Shown here: positions 48,886-59,529 of the stretch, piece after piece
How positions within the stretch are numbered: the stretch's first letter is position 1
How the letters are laid out: each line of letters starts with the position of its first letter
Source of the DNA: Branchiostoma belcheri
Taxonomy: Eukaryota; Chordata; Leptocardii; Amphioxiformes; Branchiostomatidae
Direction: 5' to 3'
Length of the DNA: 64,000 nt
Assembly: GCF_001625305.1 (NCBI RefSeq)
Contig: NW_017804464.1
Span: 2,959,980-3,023,979, forward strand
Made by a program: the position numbers and the translations under genes
The notes under the pieces: model-generated
The model's database searches: none
What the model was told of the DNA's origin: nothing
What the model saw: only the letters and a program-made list of their open reading frames with translations

Positions 48886-51800
48886 TTATGATGAGGTGGT
48901 TGCAGTGGTCTGTAGGTGCTTCTGTACAACCTGGTAACACAGCTTGTACTGGTCCTAGAGAACCAGAGCCAGAACCCAAAATTACTCCATGAAAATTTTA
49001 GAATTAGTATACTTTTTGTATACACGACAACAATTTAATGCTTAACAACGTATGACTCTACGACTTCAAAGTTACACGATGTAGACATTACCTCCGTGCA
49101 GACCATCTCTGGTCGGTGGTGACGCAGCATCCTCACCGCCTGAAACACGTCAACGGCCTGCTCGACCTCTGACCTGTCCAAGGTCATGTCAACAGTACAG
49201 AAGACACCAGACAGGCCTGCTCCACTCCTAGCAAAGAAATAGTGTCTTAGATGTCCATTCCTTCTTATGTCTTTTCTAAGGTGTTATTGTGGTGAACAAA
49301 TAACATTTCGTGTGAAAAACAGACTTCAAGGACTCTCTGATCTTGAGTCAGGTGTCTACAAGGTCAGGTGTTCAAATGAATGGGTCATTCATACTGAGAA
49401 AGGCCATAGCTAATGCTAAAAAATGGGACTAGTCACATTTTTTGGTCTGTTGGGCTGAAAACCTTTAGAGTCAGACACAACATATTAAACCCTTGTCCTG
49501 CAGAGCCCATATATATATGGGTTGCACATACAGTACCATCTATATAGTGCCCTGTATATGTACGATTTGGGGGTATTTCTCGTGCAACGCATCACACCGC
49601 AGCAAAACGCAACGAATGCGGAAGTAACTACGCCACCGCGGGCCAAAAAAAGTCAAGGGTCTATGACCTGATTAAGACATGAAATTATTTGAAAATATTG
49701 TGTAAAAATTGCCAGCAGGACAAGGGATAGTAATTCCTAAGACTTACTCGCAGTGCACTGTGATTGGCCCATCTGTTTTAGACCGTCTGTACCACGTGTT
49801 CACCTCGGTCCACAGCTGGAGCAGGTGTTCAGGTGCTGTCAGGGGGGCGGAGTCACCGTCATCGGTAAACTTTGTGAGCTGGAACTGTCGCACCGTCGTC
49901 TTCTTCTGGTTGAACTGTGTATCAACGTGGATATATGACTGTTATCATCTATATCTATCATATTTCAATGGTATGTGGGGTTACTCCTTGAGGTATCTGC
50001 ATCTGTATAGCCGGTATAACTGCCCTTCAGCGTAACACATCACTGCGGCTTTGCAGGCACGCGGCGCGGCGGCAGCTGGCTACACCACGTACACCGAATG
50101 ACCTGCTAGTAAAATGCTACACCTAACCTTTGAAAATCTAACTCTAAACACTGTTTAAAGCTATCTAATGATAATGCCCCTACTGTACTTGGTGACAGTG
50201 AGTTCCACTCTGCGATAGTTCTAGGAAAGAATAAGTTTTTGAACACCTCAATCATTGGTTGATAACTCTCACGACTGGTACTTGACTAGGCATGACTATT
50301 TCTTATGCCCTTAAGAGGTGTCATTTCTTTAAGCCTTAAAGTACAAACTATGCCCCTGATCAAAGGCCACAGAACCTATAATATAGATATAAACTTGAAT
50401 ACCTACCGTGTTGGTGAGTTGGAACTCCCTCTCGGTGACGTGTGGTGTTATCTGTGTGTTGGTCACCTTCACGTTGAACGGTCCGTAGGTGGCTGAAGCG
50501 AGGGCGGGCCAGTACCTAGGACAGGACTGGACAACACAACACATTGCTTCATTCAATGATATGTCGGACACGACTTTCGAATATAATTTGTTGCCTCTTA
50601 TGGGAGAGAAGATAGAAGATGTTTAATACTCTCTAAGCAGTTGTTTAGGCTCTTAGTTTTTGACTCGTTTAAGGCGTTGTTATTGTGCTTTTTCTTTTGT
50701 ACTACGTATCTATTTTACATCAGCCGTAATGGATACTGCCTGGTCAATTTGATTCTGTCTTGCCAATTCAATACTATATTACAGCCATCAAAAGATCTGT
50801 TTGGAGATGAGATGATCTTTAAAAGCTCTTAGACTGCTATTTTGTCTAATGCAACTACCTGGTAAAAAGTATCAAGCTTCTTCTTGATATTGATTTACCT
50901 CTCCCACGGTATTGAGCATGACGATGATGTTGCTGTTAGTATCACTGATCATGCACCAGAAGTCAGTCACAGTGTTGGCCAGTGGTGCCTGGGTGACGAT
51001 GTAGCCATTCTGCCTTCTATAGCTCTGTAGAAAGAAATACGGTAATCTCTTTCAATTTGTCTATCATTTTTGGAAACAATAGAATGTATATGGCAGATTA
51101 CTAGTATGTAAGTCTGTCTATATCGGTCTGTGCAGTGCAGAGCCTCGATCCACTGGTAAGGCATAGAAACAGCCTTTACATTTATTGTAAGCAAAGTGAT
51201 TCATAGCTAAAGTTAAGAATATATGCAGACTGTAAGCCCTTACGTCCAGGTAGATGGCGTTGATGTAGTCGTTACCCTCCTTGTCGGATAAAGGCGTGGT
51301 CAGAGTCACCCGCCATTTGTCATCTACAAATGGGATATGAAGAAAAAAACGGTAACTAGAAAGCAAAGCATGTAGTGTTTACCTTCAAATGGGCTATCCT
51401 AACAAACTACCCATCTGTTTATTCTTACTAAACACATTCATATGTATGGTGACCAGACAACTTTGTCCTGCAACTTGCTACATAATGCAGCACCAGTTAC
51501 TATCATAATGGTGAGTCGACTGACATTTGGTCCAGGTCTGCATCCACCTTGTGTGTTTGGGGAAAAAAACAAAGCAAAAAACAATCTTCTGCGAAGGTAA
51601 ACATTAATATCCAGAGAGATTAGCCCTGGAAGGCTGGATCTTGATTATAAGTGATTAGAAGTAAGTGAGTTTTCTGTATGTACCAGGGAGGAGGTTATGG
51701 AACCTGTTCTTGCTCTCATTCACGGGTAGAGCCCCTGTCATGGTTCTTTCCGGCGGCGGGTTGGGACACAGTGTCTGTAGTTTCTGTTGAGAAAATAAGT

Positions 51801-54800
51801 ATGGCATCAATGAAACATCATACGTGATCAAACAATGAGTAGCCATGCTTTGTGATAAATAAATAATCTATTTGCCACATTTTCTGCATTTTCTAGTATT
51901 CTAATACACAAAGGAAGCTAATTGAAAACTGACTACAAACCTCGAACTCCTTGCAGTAGTGGGCGCCTCGCTTGGAGCCATTCAATCCCAGGTTGGACTC
52001 CGCGTGGGCTAAGAACTGGTCTGTCCGTACAACAGTTTTCCCACACCGTCTTGCTTCCAGAACAGAACCATATATGTACAAGTAGTGGTCCTGGAGGCAA
52101 AACAAACGTTATAGAGTGATTGCCTTTAATAGCATACAGTACTGAATTATGTCATTAGTAATTGTCAGAAAAATGTGTGCCTAGTCATGTTGAGTAATAA
52201 CATATTCCATTTGCCATAGGTCGGGTTAATTTTATCTCTTTCTTTCCCTCCCTCCTTTTCTATTTTACCGTGTCTATCTCTTTCGTCCCCTTTCTTTTTA
52301 TTTTAAACTTTCTCATCTTCTTCTCCAAACAAAAAAGGTCAATGACCTGTACCAGACGTCTGTCACCATGGTTACCTGTGCTGTAGCAACACCCTGTGGT
52401 GTTGGGTTACATTTTGTAGCTGGACAGAGTGCTTCGCATGGGAGGAACTGAGTCTTAAGTAAAGTAAGTCTCTATAGTTCCATCCATTGTTACTTACCAC
52501 CCCTTGGACCATGAGACACCTGTAGTCCCGCATCTGCACGACGAACTCCCGGATGTTGACAGCCGCCTCCTCCTCCAGCATGTCCAGCATGGCGTACAGG
52601 GCGATGAACACCCCGGTCTGGTCCACACCGGAACTACGTCAGCACAGCACAGAATATACGTCATTCATGACGTCACATTCAAGTATGATTCTTATTGGTC
52701 TGCCATTTTGAAGGCGTTGCAATCGTTCGTAGTCATGACAACGTGAACAGATTTTGTTCACAACTATATAGAGTTATACAGGAGTGTGGTATTAAATCCT
52801 GTAAAATAATTTTTGAATATTAAAGCTTGCCTTTTTTTCTAAAACAGTTTTTCGCCTTAGCTTTGTGGCAGGTATGAGGCTCCTTAATGACGATTTCACT
52901 ACCAACAAATTAGCCTGAGCGGATGCAAGGAGCCCTGTTACAAAACGGATGACACCCAGGCTAAGAAAATATGCCACTTTCCCCTTTTCTTGAAATCTAT
53001 GTTTTTAGTATGAAAGTATAGATGTACCACGAGGACATACCCGCAGTGCACAACCATAGGGGGCACTAAGTCCTCCGGGTCACTCAGCTTGATGGTCCTG
53101 ATGAGGTTCAGTAGGGGGTTGCTATGTGCAGGGGCGCCGCCTCGATGTTGCGGCCATCCTGTGTACTGCATGTGAGTAATCTGATGCTTCAGAGATGCTT
53201 CATCATCAGCCTGTAGGTAGAATTTATAAAATATGATCATAAGTTACAATTATTGTTATGGAGACGTGAAACAAATGTGCCAACGCAGTCTGCGGCGTCC
53301 CCCTTCTAGGTACATAGACGGTTGTTTAGGGAGAAATATCAACAATTGTAAGAGATCTCGTATCGCTATGACAATGCGACAGAAACTCATGAAGAGAGTT
53401 TATTACCTTTTGGACGATGAATGTTCGAAAGGTGTAGTCCGCCATGACTTCTTTTTTAGTCAGGGTCACCAGAAGGTCACCAGACCGCAGCGATGTTGTT
53501 TCATTGTCTGGCCAGTACTGTTGACACGGGACCTGTGACAATGATAATAGCTTTTAACTTTTCCTTACATTAAATGGGAATGGGTGTGAAACTGTCAAAT
53601 ATCGTTGGTGCATATGCCAGTGTCATAAATGTGTCAGTTTTATCAGGTACGAAATCGAAGATACAAGGATTGGTTATCAAACCTACTCCATGATCATGTT
53701 ACAATGGATACAATTTAACATGTCTTCTCTATGTTTAATGTGCAGTTTTCTCTAATGAATTAGAGTCGTACCCTGTACTTGTCCGCCTGGTCAGCCATCA
53801 TGATGATGTACTTCGGCCCGTATTGCCAGATCATCCGCCAGAAATCCTCCACAGTCTCCGCTGATGGTCCCTGGGCGGCGATGAAAGCTTTCGGCTTGGA
53901 GTAACCCTGAGAACAAGGAAAGTTAACATCATAAGAACTCAATGTAATGAAGTCTCCAACCTATAGCAACAACATAGATGTTTACTCTGGCCAATACATA
54001 AAGTGCTGAAGGTAAAGGAGTCAATGACCGAACGTACGTTGACCCAGCTGGCGTTGATATAGTCAGAATCAGGTTTGCCTGGTAGAGGCTCCAGTTCAAC
54101 ACGGGAGTAGTCGTCTGCAAGAGATATACAAAACAAGAGCGATAGAACAAGTACTGAGCCTTTTGTTTTATTTCCGTATCTTATACTAGAGTTTTCTAAA
54201 ATGAATCCCAAATAAAATCATTGATTGAAGGCCTCGAGTAACACATGTACAGGATACGAATGCGCCAAGCTCTCGATGTAACAATTTCTAACTCTGTAAA
54301 TTACTATCATATTTTTGCTTTCTTTCAGTACAAGCCCACTGTGTCACGTGCACGCACTATCATGAAGTTAGACTATGCAGTATCTGCATAGTAGTTGACT
54401 CTGTACTTAGTCACGGTATACTTACACGGGACGATGTTCTTGTATCTGTTCTTCGCCTTGTTCACCTCCCGCCTCGCTACAATGCACTTGTACTTCAGCT
54501 CGTCAGGCAGGCCCTGAAGTAGAGACAGTTAGGAAAATAACTATACCTGTCCTTGGTGCTGAACACCCCCCACCCGCAGATAATTCGTCTTTAGACAATA
54601 CAAGCATAGACGTAGAAGTCATTGCTTGCTTGAGATTAGACGGACGACTTTGGGCTGTACGTAGACTCATGGTAAAGAATTAAACTATCCATGCAGGGAT
54701 AATGACTTTGCCCACAACAGCACTGAAGATTGCAGTATCTGCCAGAAAAGTAACAACAACAGCCACACAAAATCTCTTAAAGATATGGTACGGCACACTG

Positions 54801-57705
54801 CCAACAACAACACTGCCAACAACAACAACAACACTGACAACAACAACATTGCCAACAGCAACAACAACACTGACAACAACAACAACACTGACAACAACAA
54901 CAACAACACTGACAACAACAACACTGACAACAACAACATTGCTAACAGCAACAACACTATCAACAACAACACTGCCAGGAACAACAACACTAACAACAAT
55001 AACAACACTGCCAACAACAACAACACTTACAACAACAACAACAACACTGACAACAACACTGACAACAACAACAACAACACATATGAAAGCCCGCTGCTCA
55101 CCTCGAACTGCCAGATGAGCCCGTCAAACCCTGTGGTCTCCATGTACTTGTCGATGTCCTCCCTCTCCACACGGTAACTCCCAGTCTTCTTCCACTCCCC
55201 GGTGTGCAGGCGCAGGTAGGCGAGCCGCTGGCCTGTGATCTCTGCAGGAAAAACACACAATCTCTAACAGATAAACTTTATTGCAAAACAATTATACAAG
55301 GCATTTTTTAAGTATGGCAACTGCTGGTACATAAATACCGTTCCACTACTCTCTTTCCCTCCATCTTGATTACGCCCATCTCATTTCATTTTCACATTTT
55401 CTTTCAATTATCATTAAAAGAATCATTCAATTTCAAATATTCCAAATATATATACTGCATTCAATTAATACTACCTTTCGGAATAGAGGTCAGCTCGCCC
55501 CTCTCCAGCTTGGAAGTGGCAAGTGCGAACAGGTTTGCTTCTTTCCTGAAAAGTGTACAGATCAAACTTAGATACATCGCACACACTTTGATTGGGGTCA
55601 TAAGTATATGGGAGAAATGTACTTGTACTACTCAGCCATTTTCATGAAGACAAAAATCCAACAGTGTACGTTTTGTCAGAAAATAATGATTTTTGCCTAT
55701 CTTTATTGCTGGCAAGTTAGTATGATAATACATCATAAAAAGATGAGATCTAGGGACATACCTTGAAGTGTAGACTGTGTGTAAGATGGCGACCGAAATT
55801 AGAATGAATATAATGCATCCTAGGAGACCACCAACTATCACCGATCCTAAAAAAATGACAAGCGGTGAAGAGTTGGAAAAATTGAATCACATGAAAGAAA
55901 GTCTTCAAACCCCAAGATAAGCCCAATTGCTAATGTGGAAGACAAGACTCAACAACCGTCTTTGTACCAAGACGGGGGACGCCACAGACTGCCTGGCACG
56001 TTTGTTTCACTACTTAGTCAGGTGTCCATAAGATCACATGTCATATTCAATATTGACATTTTTGGCGACGCCTCAGGGGTGGAGGCATTTTTTTTACAGC
56101 ATATTACGACTGGAACTGCACAATCCAACACTTTAAGTCCAATGTAAGAAATTTGAATGAAGTACCGCTAACGCCCTCGCCCTCCGGGACTTGTATCTCG
56201 ACGGTGACGTCAGGACCGGGCGCTCCTCTTCCCCCTTCTCCCGGCCGCACCAGAGCGAGGCGCACCTTGTACCTGTTTCCGGCAGTCAGACCGGAAATGA
56301 CGTAGCTGTTTCCGGTGACCTCCCCAGTGCTGTTCCAGGTGTTGCCGCCAGAGGGCTGGAACTGTACGACCATGGCGACGACAGGCCCGTCTCCGTGGTA
56401 AGCCGTACTGCGGTACACGGTTAGCTCGCCTGGCTTCTGTTGCTCAACGGTGGGCGGGTCCAAGGGAACAGGTTGATCTGCATGATAAATGAGATAACAC
56501 AATTTGAGAACGTACGTATGGACTGGATTAATGGAAGAAATCTTAAAAACGCAAGCCACTTTTTTTGCCTGTTACATGGTATTACTGTAATTACGTAACA
56601 GTACCAAAATCCTCTACACTTGTGAAAACGTGTTTTCGTTAAAGTTCAAAGTCATAAAATGGTTGTGGAAGACAGCAGTCAGAGTACGCCTCAATAGATT
56701 GCCTGCAGTTGTATAAAACAATAATAACGTACATATTTTTGGAGAAAAATCAAGGAAAGAAAACAGCAAAAGAACCACTGTACGTTGTACTTACGTCTAA
56801 CTACCAGCTGTAGACTTCTCTCGTCCACGTGGTTCTCACAGCGGAATGTTCCGTTCATGACAGGCGCGAAGCGGTAGGCCTTTCTGCCGGGCTGCGTCGC
56901 GTTGGCACCGGACAGTACCTGGTAGCCGTTCGCATCGGACACGGTACCCAAAGACCCCAGATTCTGCCCCTCGGCGCTGTATTTAAAGATGTCGACTTGA
57001 GGAAGGGGGTCGCCGGTAACGTCACAGACGATATGGGCGTCAACCCCCGCGTTTACCTCATTCACTGCCTGCCCTGATCCAGCTAGGGTCACTCGGAATG
57101 AGGTAATCGATCCGTTGCCGTGATGAGAACAGAGACCTGTCACGATATCAGTAATACAGAAATACGTATGCAGGTATTCAAGCGCCTTATGTTTAATTTG
57201 TATCAAATTAAAATAGGCGTAGTATCAAATGTACTCTCCAAGCAGAGGTTTGGGTGTTGGCTTATTTTTGGCGTGTTTTAGGCTTTTTTCTCGGGCTTTC
57301 TTTTTTGCACTGGTATATTCTTTTACGTGGGACCAATGCAAAAAAAGAAAGCCCGATAGAAAAGCCTAAAGACAAAGAAAAGCCAAAAAAATAAGCTAAA
57401 AACCAAACCTCTGCTTGGAGAGTATATCAAATTGAGCCTGTACGATTTTTGTTCCGTAATGCGGGTACGGCAAACTGTAGTCTCTAGCGGACCAACTCCC
57501 CTGGTATGTTATCTCTCTCTACATGGCCGATTTCTACTCTTTCCAGCCGACTCCCGAAGCCTGGTAGAGGCTACTTAAAAACTAAAAAAAACTCAATGTG
57601 AGTATATACTAGTATATATAACTTTGTATCTCCGCCCTTACCTGGTGAGTAGACCACACACAGCCAGGCGACAGTGTAGACGGTCAGTCGGTACAAAATC
57701 CTCAT
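48886..57705 (-). CDS. Receptor tyrosine phosphatase-like protein with two degenerate PTP domains
   Basis: Twenty coding exons, all GT-AG and phase-consistent, give 897 residues: 57642-57705, 56795-57136, 56166-56477, 55762-55846, 55475-55545, 55102-55241, 54426-54513, 54038-54114, 53772-53906, 53407-53532, 53041-53210, 52498-52633, 51941-52090, 51684-51783, 51244-51323, 50899-51024, 50407-50526, 49748-49914, 49092-49227, 48886-48954. Residues 1-22 are a signal peptide, 30-135 an Ig-like domain (HIVCDVTGDP, FRCENH), 136-239 an FN3 domain, 240-268 the membrane segment (IVGGLLGCIIFILISVAIL). D1 follows (NKAKNRYKNIVPYDYSRV, DYINASWVN), then D2 (DYINAIYLD). D1 has WPQ instead of WPD (499-501), and its P-loop is HCGSGVDQTG: Cys536 stays but the catalytic Arg is Gln542. 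D2 lacks WPD and has HCESGAGLSG, with Leu835 for Arg. Order and spacing match the PTPRK/M/T/U subfamily. Catalytic activity is very unlikely; phosphotyrosine binding or adhesion are possible roles. Confidence 0.9.
49490..49726. mobile_element. MITE with perfect 12-bp CCCTTGTCCTGC ends
   Basis: CCCTTGTCCTGC at the left and GCAGGACAAGGG at the right are exact inverted repeats. TTAA stands just to the left, as for piggyBac elements, but not to the right, so the superfamily is uncertain. It lies in an intron of the receptor phosphatase gene. Confidence 0.6.
50730..50812. mobile_element. Degenerate CCAAGCAGA-type MITE
   Basis: It carries the TGGATACTGCCTGG and CAATTTGATTCTGTC phrases of the element at 12255, and ends AAAGATCTGTTTGGAGAT. 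The left end is worn. Confidence 0.45.
51472..51612 (-). mobile_element. Diverged TGTTTACC-family MITE, reverse
   Basis: Reverse orientation: TTGCTACATAATGCAGCACC through TTTGGGGAAAAAAACAAAGC to CTGCGAAGGTAAACATTA. Intronic. Confidence 0.5.
52305..52425 (+). mobile_element. TGTTTACC-family MITE copy
   Basis: Core TTCTTCTCCAAACAAAAAAG, GTCAATGACCTG, GTCTGTCACCATGGTTAC and GTTGGGTTACATTTTG, ending about 70 bp before the exon 12 donor of the phosphatase gene (as read on plus). Confidence 0.6.
54796..55080 (+). repeat. Interrupted CAA minisatellite
   Basis: About 285 bp of (CAA)n broken by ACTGCC, ACTGAC and ATTGCC words. Read on the gene's strand it is a GUU-rich tract starting about 20 nt after the exon 6 donor. 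It leaves long open frames of Asn or Thr that are not genes. Confidence 0.95.
57233..57423. mobile_element. Long-stem hairpin MITE with CTCCAAGCAGAGG ends
   Basis: The left arm (TACTCTCCAAGCAGAGGTTT, then GGCTTATTTTTGGC, GCCTTTTTTCTCGGGCTTTC) pairs with the right arm (GAAAGCCCGATAGAAAAGCC and AAACCTCTGCTTGGAGAGTA) over most of its 190-bp length. It lies in intron 1 of the receptor phosphatase gene. Confidence 0.75.
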
Positions 57706-58025
57706 ACTGGTGTCTACCCCTGAAGGAAGTCAGTCCACGTAGGGAAAAGTGAAACATTCCATGTCCCCGAGATAGTGGATAGACACGCAGTTCACAACAA
57801 CACGCACTCTTTGCAAAACGCGGAAAGCTATTCCGGTGAGTCTGCGAACTAGAAGGACATTTTCGGCATCAATACGGCTAGTATCCTCTCGATCGCTGCG
57901 CGGGTTTAGGGACGAGCCAACGTTCGCAGACCACGCTATTTTTCTTGCTAACTTTCGAACAATCAGACGCCACCCCCATAGACCACCGAGAACGCTTGTC
58001 GCTCTTCTGGGTGGAGCTGTCCATT

Positions 58026-58032
58026 CTATATA
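58026..58032 (-). promoter_or_regulatory. Candidate TATA box of the receptor phosphatase gene
   Basis: On the minus strand CCGGTATATAGAATGG lies about 320 bp upstream of the start ATG at 57705, with GC-rich, CpG-containing sequence between. Spacing would allow a 5' UTR of about 290 nt. No transcript start is known. Confidence 0.35.
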
Positions 58033-59261
58033 CCGGGGCCTTTGGCTTTATCAAAGTCATAATAAAGTAACTATAAGATAAGGGCATGTCGAGTAGAATG
58101 AACAGAATATTATGTACAGTTTGTCCAAGGCTCGGGAAGAAAAAAAAACATGTTCTGGTGTGCGTAAGATATGTACAAAGGCGGTAGACAAAATACACAA
58201 AGTAGAGACACCCCCATTTATCTACAAAAGGAATCTTCCAAAAAGCAGTTAAAACTAGCTGTGCTTAATGAGAGCTTTAAATATTAAACATCATGGCAAA
58301 AATGAGCGCCTAAAAGTTGTAAAATGAAATATTTCAACATGGTGGGAAGAAATACCATCTTGCATATTACTAGTATATCTTAAATTAAAGTAGCAACAAA
58401 GTAAAGAAGACAAAATATTCTAGCATCATACCTAAACGTTCTTTATGCATAAAATAGATACTAAAATCGAAGTTCCTTTGAAATAAGTGTTAAGTTGCAA
58501 CATTAAAATTCAAACTTTCTCATTATATAGCACTGTACATAGACCAAGACTCGGTTTTACCTACTTGACTTGTCACATTTGCCATGTTGCAACATCTTCA
58601 ACGACGTAAAAATTATACGGATTCATGATTATGATACGCATATATAGAAATATAATCTAGGAATAAAAATACTGAAACTGGAACAGTTGCTCCAAAATAA
58701 ACTCTCGTATAAACATGTCAATGTCCTGGTGAGTTTTCAAATATGAAAATATATACCTTCTAATTGCGTCAGTAAAACATGACATAAGCGCAACAGCTAT
58801 AGAAACCAAACTGATATACAATACGTATCGCATATGACGTTGATGGAACACGTACTAGCAACTCAAAAATGAATAGTTTAATACAATAAATGTTATGTCA
58901 TGGGCATGCCATACTACTTAACTAAAGTCAACTTTGTATCAACATGTGTCAACTTTTACTTTAAAATTATCCCTTAATCAAATACACACAGATCGAGGGA
59001 CGCCATATTCCAAACGTATTCGCTACACATGAGAAGCGTACACAATTAATGTTAAACATGATTATATTTAAGTCCTCTCTGCAATAAGTACTAGGAAGAA
59101 AACTGAATATACTGAAATACATTTGCAACACTGGATTAAGCTATATTACAGCTAGATTTCGTAGCCTGTATCCATTTCTTTTGGCAACATTTCTGTAAAA
59201 GTTTCTTCGGAAATACTTATGAACATCTGCCCATATCTTGCCATTCTTGGTGACAGACATC

Positions 59262-59441
59262 TTACTTGAAGTTTGCGTAAGTGTCGAAGGAGGCCAGGTA
59301 CGCAAGCGCCACCTGGTAGCAGAATTGGTACTGCTCCTGGAAGGAAATGCAAAAGAAACATTGTCATGCAGGTTGAGAAGCTATTTCAGAGCTATTACAC
59401 AAATATACACACAAACCCACAAACACACAGAAAGACACACA

Positions 59442-59529
<88 letters not shown>

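Noticed and set aside
54702-55177. Long Asn-rich and Thr-rich reading frames on plus and Leu-rich on minus
   Set aside because: They are translations of the CAA minisatellite inside a phosphatase intron; real exons lie on either side on the minus strand.
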